Assembly (NCBI GenBank): GCA_020744425.1 | Contig: JAGMUV010000018.1 | Coordinates: forward strand, 992,001-1,056,000 | Origin: Dactylonectria macrodidyma | Lineage: Eukaryota > Ascomycota > Sordariomycetes > Hypocreales > Nectriaceae | Length of the DNA: 64,000 bases | Direction of reading: 5' to 3' | In this document: positions 43,945 through 55,124 of the stretch, piece by piece | Position numbering within the stretch: the first letter of the stretch is position 1 | Layout: every line of letters starts with the position of its first letter | Made by a program: the position numbers and the translations under genes | Notes under the pieces: model-generated | The model's input: the letters and a program-made list of their open reading frames with translations, nothing else | Databases searched by the model: none | What the model was told of the DNA's origin: nothing

Positions 43945-45916
43945 TTACGCGTCTTTGATCAGCCGGCCACTCATACCGATGCCGTAATCATCGCACTTGA
44001 ACTGCGCGGTACAGCCAGCTTGTCCAAATGTGGCAGCCACAATGATGTCACTCTTGATTCTTGAGTAATGAGATACATAGTCAGTGTAGATAGTGTCATC
44101 CTCAAACTGCTCGTAAGCTCGTTGGCAGGCATCGTCGATGCTATGGCACTGGCTAGAACCCTTATCATTTACATCGGTCTAAGTCGACGCAGAAGTTGAC
44201 AGCGTGACGGGCGTGCCAACACCATATGTAAGAGTAATCTTAATTCCAATGTAGACCTCTCCGTAGGAGTAAACCCGGGATGGGTAGAACAGAAAGGTGC
44301 CATCTTCAGTCATGGTGACAGGCTCAGCGACGGGCCCTTCTGTTATGGGCGCCTGCACTTCAGTCGTCACCGTGGAAATCTTAGAAGGGAAGGCAGTGTA
44401 AGAGGCACACTGCCCTGAAATGAGGGACGCCGTGGCAAAAAATGTTTGGCCTCCGGTTGTGGTCGAGCATTGGCAATACGGCGTCGGGATATTGGGGCCT
44501 CCATGGTTCACGCAAGGGTAGTAAGTGCGCTCAGGGGCCTCCGTTGTGGTAATTTCCGTAGTTGACTATGGCGTGGTGGTGACGAACTCGGAAGTGGTCT
44601 CAGAAGACTCGTTGCCTGTTGATGAGCTGGTTGGCTTCTCTATTGGGGAATCAGGTGTCTGGTCAGGGGTCCTGGTTACGGTCACCAGAGTGCTAGGCAG
44701 CAGGGTCGACAAGTCCAAGGTAAATGTAGCTAAGTCGTTCGAAATAACCGTAGTTGATTCGGCAGAAGTAGCCATGGTGGACGGAGTCTCACTAGCAAGA
44801 CTGCCGCCGGTTTGCAAAGCACATGCTGTGATGGGAAGCTGGAATACGGACATGCAGCCCAGTTCGGGAACCTGCAATTCCGCTAGTCCGAGGCGATTTC
44901 GTCGAACCGCCGGCTGCTTCGATCGCAATATCGTAGACGAAGGTCGGCTCTATTTATTCGCTGCTAGACGTTGCAGTGGTCGTCTCCTCGGTCGTTGTGG
45001 CCTCTTCAGTCGTCGAGGAGGCCTCATGTTGGTTAGTGGAAGGTTCGCTTTCTTCGGTGCTGTTTTTATTCTCATCCTCATTCTCATTCGTCTCATCAAG
45101 GTCTTGCTTGACCCGTGACATGGCAGATGTCACGGCCGCAACTGCAGCTGCGGGAGTAGAAATAGCGCCAGCAAGGCTGCTAGCAGCACCTCCAAGAGAA
45201 TTGATCAGGGCTCCAAATCCAGGGACGCCACCCCCAATTCCAGTTACGACTTGATTTTGTGAGATTAAACAGTCATTTGAGAGGATAGAGGTGAAGCAAC
45301 TCACGGCCCAAAGCGTTATCAGTATTCTCCTTGGCCTTTTGCGCATTTTCCTCGGTCGGGTCGTCTACATAAATGCCCATCGAATTGTATGCATCCTTAA
45401 CGGCTTCTTTAGCTTCATCGGTCTGCGTGGCAGTTGCAGTAGTCTGAGTTGGTCCATCAGTGACAGTGGCGCTTGAGGGTTCCTCGGCAGCGGACGTCAA
45501 TGATGTTGTATCCGGCAGAGTGGTAGAGTCCGAGCTGTGGATATCAAACTAGACTCGATGATAGGTTCAATGACAGCGCCAGGCGTCGTTGTCTCGGAAA
45601 TAATGGTAGTTGAAAAAAATACACTGCCTGACTCAGACGCCAATGATGTTGTCTCTGGCAAAGTAGTCCGGTCTTCGCTTGGGATCAAGATGGGAGTCTC
45701 AGTGGTGAGTCCGGTGTCAACTGTGGGTGTGCCGGTAAGAGTTTCAATGGGCGCAACGATACTGCTCAACTCAGTTGTAGTCTCAGGGATGACGACATCG
45801 CTAGAAGTGGGTGCGATACTGGGCCTAAGGTCGCTATTAGTGAACAAGGCACTACTCGAAGGCTGCCAACGACGGCTGCATCGGGCAAGCAGTTGTTGTA
45901 TTGGCTGGAAGAGCAA
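43945..45916 (-). pseudogene. Remains of a large mucin-like secreted protein (C-terminal part, chitinase-associated type)
   Basis: Read on the minus strand, a Ser/Thr-rich region (45916-45500) leads to a helical segment DEAKEAVKDAYNSMGIYVDDP and then GGGVPGFGALINSLGGAAS. A Thr/Glu-rich stretch, NHGGPNIPTPYCQCSTTTGG, SQCHSIDDACQRAYEQFEDD and FKCDDYGIGMSGRLIKDA follow. This order resembles the C-terminal region of large secreted fungal glycoproteins, including some GH18 chitinases; the catalytic part is absent. In-frame TAGs occur at 44566-44568 and 44179-44181, and a frame change lies near 45540-45550. One GTGAGT...AAG intron seems genuine near 45245-45300. The 5' end of the gene is missing, and a LINE relic begins about 110 bp away. 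Confidence 0.55.
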
Positions 45917-46026
45917 TCAGAAGGAAATTCTATCTAAGAGCAAGAAACGGTGCCACCGCTCCGCCAAGTAGGAGAGACTGCTTCAGTATGTGAAAGAAAG
46001 GACGGCAGTGCGTTACTACTGCTCAG

Positions 46027-47252
46027 TTGGGGACAAGAAAGACAGGCCTGACTTCGTCAGAGCCAGGCTCACGGATTTACATCTGTCTTGACAACACATC
46101 CAGCCCTCGGAATCCTCCCAGGCCCAGTTCCTGGAGTTCCATTCGATCGCACGAGCCCACGGGGCTACATCTGTACGATGGAGCCCTGGCCATAAAGGCA
46201 TCCCCGGGAACGAGCAGGCCGACAAGCTGGCTAAAGCAGGTACGGAGCTACCGGAACCACCCGGGCTGGCTCCGTCCCTTGCTTTTAATAAGCGGAAGGC
46301 CGAGGCCCTCCCCAGAACCCACTTTAAGAGCTGGTGGCAAGACCACGCCCCAGACTCGTACCGATACTATCAGCTAGAGGCTACCGCCGCTAGCCCAGCT
46401 GAATTGCAGCTTCCCCGGAAGACTCCGACATCTCTTAGCAGCCCGCTCCGGCCACGGAGACTTTGCTGCATACCACGAGAGATTTGCCCACGATGCAGAG
46501 CTCGAATGCTCATGCGGACGGCGGAAATCACCTGACCATCCCTTCTATTGCCGCAAGGTTGATCGCCGCCATCGGATAAAGTTGGGGCTTTTTCCGAGGC
46601 TGACAATCAATCGCGTAATAGGACAAGATTTCGGCGAGTTCGTCGCGATGATAGAGGCAGCGCATTTCTTCCAAGATATCTGCCCCCATCTCCGCTAGGA
46701 TGCCTCATCTTGAAACCCCCGGAAGTTGTGGCTACAGCCGCTTCGGCCCCAGACCCCAATTCACTCTTTTCCCTTCTCCTTTGTCTCTTATTCTTCGGCG
46801 TGGTCAGAAGGCTCGGATCGTCACTCCGGGCTAGAAGACGCACCGCGCTGCACTGCAGCTTTGAATGCGGTTTCCCCCTGGTTCCCTCGAAAAATCGGAT
46901 GATATTGCAGTCGTCGGGCTGCACCCTGAAAATCCGCTGACGGATATCGGGTTCGAAATAATAGGTCAAATAGGGCCGCTTAATTGTTAGATGGAAGAGG
47001 AAGAAGGATCGCAATTTCGGCTCGTGGAGGGATGTAATTAGACTTACACGTAATATCGGATTGCGGGTCCGAGCCTCGGGCCGGCCGGGCCCGTGGCCCC
47101 GGCCCTGGGTCAGCCTTAGCTACGCTGTCAGCTCCGGCCGAAGCTAGCTACCCTGTACCTTGGTTTCTTTAGCTGTAGACTCCAGCCTAGCACGTCGTCT
47201 TGCCCTTAAGGGATTCTGTGGACATCTAGATGTCCTCACGACGGTAATTAAT
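46027..47252 (+). mobile_element. 5'-truncated Tad1-like non-LTR retrotransposon (LINE) relic
   Basis: The plus strand encodes the RNase H and end of a LINE polyprotein. It shows IYICLDNTS with the first catalytic Asp, QAQFLEFHSIARAHGAT, then VRWSPGHKGIPGNEQADKLA with the closing H...D motif. It goes on to FKSWWQDHAPD and a C-terminal Cys/His region ending FGEFVAMIEAAHFFQDICPHLR and a stop near 46699. A frameshift lies within the RNase H part, and another after the CPRCRAR stretch. The 3' untranslated region runs to a (CAA)n tail. Reverse transcriptase and endonuclease are missing, as usual for 5'-truncated insertions. It is not autonomous. Confidence 0.8.
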
Positions 47253-47281
47253 CAACAACAACAACAACAACAACAACAACG
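47253..47281 (+). repeat. (CAA)n tail of the LINE
   Basis: About nine CAA units in a row mark the 3' end of the LINE copy. Simple 3' tails of this kind arise by target-primed reverse transcription. Confidence 0.75.
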
Positions 47282-47947
47282 ACAAGAAAGACAGGACAAG
47301 TAGTGGAAATATCAACGGGAACCCGAACTCCAAGCAATTATTGACTATCTTGATTATATCCGTCTCAAGGGCAGAGGTCCATGACGGATGGTTCGCGCCG
47401 GATATGGAAGGAGCCAATCCTTTCACTTGCATGTTGACTCGCAATCTGCCCAGGGATCAGCACACGGCCCCTAGCAAAGTTTAGAGGATGAAACGGTCAG
47501 AGTTGTATGGAATGACATAGCCGCCGATGAGATCTACAAACAAGCAGACCACTGGACCAGCGCGTATGAAAAATAGCCGCTGGCCAATGGTGGGGGCCAC
47601 TATTCATCTTACCAAATCCTGCCGAATCCTGCCGAGTCCGACCGATTTCGATGGCAATCTCAGGCCCATTTTGCCTGCGACACGGAACATAGGGCCCGAC
47701 CGCAAATCCAAGGATATTTGGGAGCATAGTGCTGGGATTGGACTCCTTTACCAATCTTTCAGATCCTATGCTACTATGACTATCTGAAAAAGACCGTCGT
47801 TCCCAAGTTGAATCACTCGCCGACTCCCAGAATATCCTTCCTTCTCACCTTGCCAATAATCCTACCTGGGCTCTTCGGGACGTTAGATTGTCTTCGCTCC
47901 GAAGCCCAGTTCCACTCCTTTACTTGGTTCCTCACAATCTTTCCATC
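47282..47947. other. Promoter region of the M35-type protease gene
   Basis: No gene is supported. Several short frames exist on both strands without family likeness. The pyrimidine-rich last 150 bp look like a fungal promoter and leader. Confidence 0.4.
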
Positions 47948-49085
47948 ATGAGTTTCCAAAAACTAGGAACCGTCGTCTCGACGAGCCTTTTGCTCGTTGG
48001 AAATGTTGGCGCTAATATTCTCTGGGACCCTGTTGGCAAGACTTGTGACAGCATCGGCCAAGCTCTTGGCCAGACTGTCTCAAACGCCGCCGTCGCTAAA
48101 CTCTGGAGCGACGTGGAGAACTTAGCAACCTACGCGTACGACCGGATGGAAAAGGTCGATTCGCTAAAGACCACCGGCCTTTAGGAGTACTCGAGAGTCA
48201 TTGGCACGTTTGATACCTTCTTTGACCTGCAACATGCTGAAGGTGCGACTCGCTGGGAATCCGTAAAGAGCGAGAGTCAGCTGAACACTCAATAACTGAG
48301 AATGCGACTGATGCAGCTATTTTGCAGCCGCCCTGAGCGCCATGAAGACGGTATCTGCGACAGATTACGTCTACATGATGTGTGACGACACATACATGTT
48401 CCACACGGCAGCAGATGGCTCGATGACGTGGAGTAAGTCAACTCGCCGAATTTGTATGGCAAAATTGAAGCTCGACGCAATAGTAACCACTGTGGATGAA
48501 CAGATACACCCCACGATCAGACCCAAAACATCCCGCAGTCATTCAGCCAACTAACCTGCACCAAAGGGAACAGCGGCGGCAACCTAATTGCTTACAGAAT
48601 CTGCTGGCCTGTACGGAATGCCCAGTACCCCGCCTACGTCGTCATGTGCGCCAGGTACAACTCGGGTGACATCTATCTGGACCAGCTAAACTTCGAGGCT
48701 GGCCATTCCTTGGACGACTACAACACGTTGACAACGACACTTTTCCACGAGTTTCTTCATGTTTTGATCCCAAGCAGTAAGCACAGAATCATTTATTTAC
48801 TAGCGTATTCTCGCTAACATTGTTTTCCTAGTGAGAGGAGATATGACCGGTGGAACAGCTGCGGGCGGCGAGCGCTATAAGGTCCTTGGCACGCAAGAGG
48901 TCCGCCGCACCTACGCTCCTGAAAACCCCGACTCGATCACTCTCTTTGCGCTTGCTTTGGCGGCTGACAACTGTTTCTGGTTAACGACCCATGCGGAGTC
49001 TAAACTGGATGTGTGGAGGAGATTTAAAGCACAAGGACAAGTAGGGGAAAAGATGATTCAGGCGCTTGGCCTGGCCCAGCCCTAA
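47948..49085 (+). pseudogene. M35-type (Asp-zincin) secreted metalloprotease with one in-frame TAG
   Basis: Four exons, 47948-48242, 48328-48432, 48504-48776 and 48832-49085, join to exactly 309 codons. The introns have GTGCGA...GCAG, GTAAGT...ACAG and GTAAGC...CTAG borders. A signal peptide (LGTVVSTSLLLVGNVGA) is followed by a pro-like region and a zinc site HEFLH at 48746-48760. Further on, a NPDSITLFALALA stretch carries the Asp expected as third ligand of M35/lysine-specific metalloendopeptidases. The only defect is TAG at codon 79 (48182-48184), after SLKTTGL; the same frame continues EYSRVIGTFDTFFD. I tried a GTACGA...TTTAG intron across it, but that breaks the later phase. A CAG-to-TAG nonsense change or a sequence error are the likely explanations. 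Confidence 0.7.
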
Positions 49086-49348
49086 ATTTCGCGCGAATAG
49101 GGAGCTTGGTTAGGACCTTAGAAGGCCCTTATTAATTCTGCAGTAATTACGATGCGTACGGTGATCCACGGCATGCTTTTCTAAAATCTATAGCAAATGC
49201 GTTCATTCTGCAACGGCTGTTGTGCTAGGGTAGCCTGGCAATCTGGGTTTATGCCTAAGGCGATTACCTAAGAGTAGTTTGAAACAGCTACTGAGAATAA
49301 ATAGGTGCTCATCCCCTACACGCAGAATGATCCGCATTCCAAACGCAC
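49086..49348. other. Intergenic, 260 bp
   Basis: The 3' region of the protease gene. Nothing else was recognised. Confidence 0.4.
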
Positions 49349-50068
49349 ATGACAACCTACATCCAGTTTGAGCAAACTCATTGGAAATGGCCATGCCTTC
49401 TTTATTCCACCCACCCCCGCCCGGCATCTACGAGTATACTGAAATCATCACGTTTCACTCTTCGGATCCTTCTGTTCCTTCATCTGATAGTTCTTCATCA
49501 CCACGGACAACCTACTAATATTGCCTCTTCAGACTGGAAGACGGCCGACGGTCGACAAAGGTATGAATCCAGCCAGGAATCAGAGCATCTTCGTACCGCT
49601 TGGACGTCTGTGACGTCATCGCCGTTCCAAACATCTCTATACTGCTTCCCTCACCATGTTGTCGCAAGGCAGACAGGGTTATCCAGCACGAGCGATACAG
49701 TGTCGGTTCTCTTCACGTTCACCTTTAGTCACCGGCTCAGCAGCAGCGAGGGCATAGGAGAGTGGGATGCATTGCTTGCTAACTTTTCTCGGATCATCAT
49801 GAAGAGCCCTGGCGGCGTTGTTGTCACGAGCAGTAGCTATGGGTGGGAGTTGAACGACGATTCGTATTGTGTCGCTTTTCGATATCTGAATATGGAAACA
49901 ATGCAGTCTTTCATAGAGCAATCTGGTGTCAGACAACTGCTTGATGGACTACTGAAGTGCGGAGCCAGGCGCATCGAGATGGAGTTTCTAGAAACGCTAT
50001 TTTCAGCCAGGGATGGCAAGGATCTATTGACAAGACCACGCCTGAGGATCCGGGAACAGCTCCGTTAA
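49349..50068 (+). CDS. Hypothetical protein, 239 residues (first half doubtful)
   Basis: An open frame without a recognised family. Its second half (about 120-239) reads like a folded domain: alternating strands (VSVLFTFTF, GGVVVTSSSYGW) and helices (EWDALLANFSRIIM, METMQSFIEQSGVRQLLDGLL). The pattern is compatible with a ferredoxin-like or dimeric alpha/beta barrel (ABM-type) fold. The first 110 residues are His/Pro/Ser-rich and low in predicted structure, so they may be untranslated or interrupted by an unseen intron. No motif or catalytic residue can be named. Confidence 0.35.
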   Translation: MTTYIQFEQTHWKWPCLLYSTHPRPASTSILKSSRFTLRILLFLHLIVLHHHGQPTNIASSDWKTADGRQRYESSQESEHLRTAWTSVTSSPFQTSLYCFPHHVVARQTGLSSTSDTVSVLFTFTFSHRLSSSEGIGEWDALLANFSRIIMKSPGGVVVTSSSYGWELNDDSYCVAFRYLNMETMQSFIEQSGVRQLLDGLLKCGARRIEMEFLETLFSARDGKDLLTRPRLRIREQLR

Positions 50069-50811
50069 TCACTGACGCCCAGAAAATGTTTCAAGGGTTC
50101 AACTCCAGCTCTTAGGAGGTGGATGAGTTGTGGATGCAAAGGAAGTTCGTCTCTTAGAATGGTCATCGTGAATACATTAAACAACTTGCTGGACTTGGTA
50201 GCACTCTACGTGGAGTCTGTCGCGGCTATGTTTCTAAATAAAATAACAAAAGAAGCAGCTACTTACTGTATGGTAACATTTTTCCATATTTCGTTACTCT
50301 CAGTTATGCAGTCAGTAAACCGAAGATTGTGTCCTTTTGCCAAATGTCTCAAGACAACTCAGCAGAATTCCCAATCAGATTTTAGCCGGAGCTGGCAGCC
50401 CAACGGCCCCACGCCACGTTTCTACTAATTCCCTCCAGTTGCTCAAGACGAAGCCCGATGCAACTGTGGCGTCCCACACCACCCTGTGTCATGTATCGCT
50501 GATTGGCGGTATTCCAGGCAGAAGTGCTTTTTTCTTTTCAACCCTCGACCGGCGATGATGCAACCATGCATATGTGGCGCCAAAGGTTGCCAGTGTCAAA
50601 AGTCCGTGGTGGTCAAAAGACCCTCCAAACACAACGAGTGGAGGTCTGGACTTTCAAAATATTCTGTCTCTAACTTCCTACAAACCCTTTCGCGCATATT
50701 CAAAAGCGACGGCAAGATTTCTTGAGCAACACCTTAAATTTCGGAATATTTCTCACCCGCCAAGTTTCATTTCAGTCCATCTAGTCAATCTCTTCCATTC
50801 CTTGGCCGACA
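50069..50811. other. Intergenic, promoter of the Clr5-ankyrin gene
   Basis: No gene is supported; short plus-strand frames at 50123-50831 overlap each other and show no family likeness. Confidence 0.4.
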
Positions 50812-53800
50812 ATGCCCGTCAACTGGGCTGAGCATGAACGGGAAGCCCTCAGGCTATACATCGAAGAGGGCAGAACCGCCGAGGACACTATCAAATGGCT
50901 GAATCGACAACATGACATTACAATCACGTGAGTTTTGTTATTTTGTCAGATATCAGGATCTAATCTGGCGGAAGCATCCGTCAATTCAAGACAAGGTTCG
51001 GAGGGTTGAAGAACCTACGCGCTGATGAGTGGCGTGAAGTGGGCAAAGAAATCCGCAGGCGAGAAGAGCAAGGCAAAGCCTGTGATGTGTATATTTGTGG
51101 TCGTCGACAGAATCCCTTTCGTGTCAAGAGGTCGCTTCGGCATAGTAGGAACAGTCAAACGTCATCCACGACTACTATTGGTATGCAAATTCCCGAAACT
51201 GCTCGGCCAATGGCTAATGAGGTAATTAAAGACTGGAATTTCGAAGTATGCGGTCATCGGCGCGTTGAGATACGTACTCTAGACTCACAAGAGTCGAATC
51301 GATCGGAAAACGACCCTACTTATCATCTCCCAGTCATCTCGGAAAATTCCAGACCTATCCCAATCCTCGCAGGCGAGCTCGCTCTTCAGCAAGAAAGCGA
51401 GATCTCCCTAGGCGATGTTGGAGTTGATCTGGATAACATTGAGCTTGACTTCAGTACACCCAACTTGGATCACCACTTTCTTGCCGATTCAGCCTCTTGC
51501 TTAGATACTCCCAGATCCATTGAAGTACACAACACGCGACAAAACTCTCTACTAACATTATGCCGAGATGTGATCACAACGCGGGGCACCAGTCACGAGG
51601 CTTCACTTAACGAGCCCGTTGATATCCCAACAGCAGCGGGGCCTTCGATTATAGAATCACCCGCCGGGTTTCAAGTTGCCCCAAGCACAATCAGACTGAT
51701 GCATCACTTTGGAGAGTCACCCAGTCAGCCTTGGGACATACCAGGTCTGTATCACCATGTTATGAACACTTCCATCTTTTCGTTGTTCTTACGGTGTACC
51801 TAGGAGCCAATCCATGGTCCCCGGGACTTTTCGAACTTAATCCTTTCGATCCAGGAGTTGACTTTTCCGCAATCGACTGGGACCGTGTCAATGCAAGAGT
51901 GCCTCGAGGCGAGGCTGGATGGCTCGAGTCCCAACTGAGAAGCGCAAACATAACCTTCAAAAACTTGAAACCCATTGCCAATGTACTCGAAAATATTCTT
52001 CAAACCACCAGGGGGGGGCATGAGCTTCGCTTCGACGGCCACACCCGCGAGTCACTCGATGAAATGTTCCACATCGTCACCTACCTTGTTTCTAACAAGT
52101 TTCTAACGGGAGAACGCCTATTCAATTTTATTCAATGGGCTCTCGATAGTGGCTTACTTGTTGCACTTCATACTTTTTTACAGAAGACATCCTACGACAC
52201 GTCTAATTTCGTTCGAGAAGTCCTAGTGACAATATCAGACAATGCGGACTTCAAAACATACAGTAACTCCTATCAACGCCCTGATCTCAAGACGTACTTC
52301 ATCATCGAACATTCATCTGAAACGACCAGTCTCATTAGAGCGGCTGACTCTCGCACACTCTCCAGCTCCTTAGGCGGAAAGCTACTTGTCCACGCTGCAC
52401 ACTCCAATAATCTCGACGCTGTCAAGGTGCTTATTGATCGCTGCATCAACGTTAATAGTGTGAGCACAAGTAATCCGGAAAATTGTTTCGCGGGCAGTGC
52501 GAGACATAGTTTCCGTCGATCGGGCCACACGACTCCATTAATCAGCGCGGTCCGTGGTGGCTCTGTTGAGATCTGCACATATCTTCTCGAGAATGGCGCT
52601 GATGTCAACGCCCGTGTCTGTGAATACTGGACAGGCACATCATCGGCGCTGACTGAAGCCGTCAGGCAAAAGAATTATGATATGGTGAAAATGTTGCTCA
52701 AAAAGGGTGCCAAGCTCTATGGTGGCCTGATGATCGGACCTTCAAGCATTCAGAACTATGCAAAGAAAACCTCACTAGAGATTTTCAAGCTACTTGAAGA
52801 AGTCCTTGACCTCAACTCGAATTCCGAAATTACACCAAATTTGCTCTTTCTGGTTGAGGCAGCGGAAAGAGGAAACCATGCCCTCTCTGAGTTTCTTCTG
52901 AAAAACAGCATCGTCCAGAATGAGGTGTTGGAAGCCGGACTATGCTATGCAGTCAAATATAGGAATATTGGTGCTGTGAGGACATTGCTGCATCGAGGCG
53001 TTGATCCAAATGCGCTTCGGCATCGTCTCTCCACCTTGCCTCGCAGACTCAACGAAAGCTCAGCCGAATATAAACCTAACCCAGGTGGCCTTGAAATTGA
53101 TCTCGATGATCTTCAAAACAATCCAAGCGAGGTTGACGAAGAACCAGACGAGGACTCAGACGAGGATTCAGGCGGGGACTCAGAGCAACATTTCGATCTT
53201 TCTCACCCCCTTTGCTAAGCAGTCTACGGACTTAACGATAACTCGGGTGCAGGCATGATCTACCTGCTGGCAAAGGCTGGAGCAGTTGTACCTGAAAGTG
53301 CGCTTTTGCAAGTCTGCCGCCACGTACTGTTGGCTGGTGGGGGGGAGCAGTTGATCGCTATGGTTCATGCTGGGTTCAACGCCACCTTGGTGGGTCCGTC
53401 CGCTCTAGAACTATGCCCACCCGATTTCAGCATTGTCACCTACGGCATTGTACTTGACGCTGGGACTGATATTAATGCATACGGAGTGGGTGGCAAAAGT
53501 GCTCTGCAATCTGCCTCTCTAGGTTTCGCTCGCGGAGAGGATTTTGGTAGCGACCTCGCCATCATACAGTATCTTCTCGAAAGGGGAGCTGATGTCAATC
53601 TACCGGCCGGCGAAGATGGCAAAGGTGATGATGGACAGAGGCTCTGGAGACTCACAGCGCTTCAAGCAGCTGCTCTAGGTGGGACCGGGGAGGTGGTGGA
53701 CTGTCTCCTTGAAGCGGGTGCAGACGTCAGAGCACCTCCAGCAAAGCTGGCAGGGTTCACTGTGCTGGAGGCTGCAGCTCATGCATTGATCGACCACTTT

Positions 53801-54760
53801 GGGTACAATAGTTCCATACAAGAACGCATTTCCAATTTCAGAAAGCTGTTTGCTCGCGGAGCTCCAGTGGATCGCACCGATGGCACCGACTGCAACATAG
53901 TTCATTACCTCGTTCGTGCATCACAACTCCAATTTCTCAAAGAGGTACTAGATGCAGGAGCAGGGCTCGAGGGTAGAGAACGAAACTTCTGGGGGGCGAG
54001 GACCCCAATTCAAGTCGCTGCGGCTTGTCATAACATAGACGCGATACAACTTCTCCTCGACCACCATGCCGATATCAACGCTCCTGCTTCCAATCGTCAT
54101 TTTGGTCGAACAGCTCTTCAAGCTTCAGCAGGCCGCTTCCTGGATGATCAGGAGTTCAGAGAAAACGCGTCAGATGACAGCATGCACAGTACAGAGGAGG
54201 TGCTGTCTTTGCTTCTGCGACATCGTGCGGATGTCAATGCTCCTGCGAGCGATGATTATGGCCGCACAGCTCTCCAAGCGGCTGCCTCGCAGAGTGAACC
54301 CAGTGCTCGGGTTGTTGCGCTTCTTTTGCAGCATGGTGCACATGTAAATGCTCCTCCTGCAGAGCTTGGTGGAATCACTGCTCTACAGGGCGTTGCAGCC
54401 TCCGGGGACATTGAAATTGCCAGAATGCTCCTTTCCTGGGGAGCGGATGTTAACGCGCCCGCAGCTCAATGGAAAGGTCGAACTGCTATTGAAGCCGCGG
54501 CCGAGCACGGAAGGTTAGGAATGGTCCGATTGCTGTTAAATACGGGCGCGATGCCGCATGCGAGCTGTGGGTGGTCTAAGGCAATGAACCTAGCTGAACG
54601 GTGCTCCAATTTTGAGATTTCAGATCTCTTGAGGGAGCATCAACGTTTGCTTAATATCACACATCCGAGTCTGATTGGAGTACCCAGCTGGAATCCTGGA
54701 GTTACACTGACCCCAGGTGTTATACTTACTGAGGATGGGGACGATCTGATGCTAGGATAG
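50812..54760 (+). pseudogene. Clr5-domain/ankyrin-repeat protein with one in-frame TAA
   Basis: Exons 50812-50927, 50975-51744 and 51804 onward (introns 47 and 59 bp, GTGAGT...GAAG and GTCTGT...CTAG). The N-terminus is a Clr5-type domain: WAEHEREALRLYIEEGRTAED, then IRQFKTRFGGLKNLRADEWR. A linker and helical region lead to more than ten ankyrin repeats in two blocks, with clear units such as TPLISAVRGGSVEICTYLLE, RTALQAAASQSEPSARVVAL and ITALQGVAASGDIEIARMLL. Between the blocks lies a very acidic Asp/Glu/Ser stretch, directly followed by TAA at 53216-53218. The same frame continues AVYGLNDNSGAGMIYLLAKAGA, an ankyrin unit split by the stop. An intron from the GT at about 53083 to the AG before 53254 would also keep frame and skip it, but would discard half an ankyrin unit. 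Clr5-ankyrin genes are a large variable fungal group of unknown function. Confidence 0.72.
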
Positions 54761-55124
54761 GTCCAGAGTGGCGCTTTCAGTCTATGTCATATTACTATAT
54801 ATTTAGGCTAGAAGTGATTTCAGTATCGTATAACATACAATTTTATCAGTACATTTAATAATATATCCTGCACATGCCAGTATACGTGCAACAGTGTAAT
54901 CAGTCATTTCATCAATCAGGGAAGAGAAATGAGCGGTGGTGGTTGTATGTCCAATGCTTAGATCTATATTTGGAAGTGACTAAAAATAAATACACGACTA
55001 CCCATCTGAAGAGGTGGAGTAGAATAGAAGCCAAAAAACTATAGAAGACAGTACATAGAGGAAAGGTGGAAACTCTAACAAGGAAAAGGAATTCCGATGC
55101 TACCCATCGCCACTTCCCATACCT
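54761..55124. other. Convergent 3' region, no gene
   Basis: AT-rich space between the ankyrin gene and the convergent NLP gene. Confidence 0.45.

Noticed and set aside
46607..47014. 135-codon minus-strand frame over the LINE 3' region
   Set aside because: It is antisense to the LINE end and its 3' untranslated region, with no family likeness.
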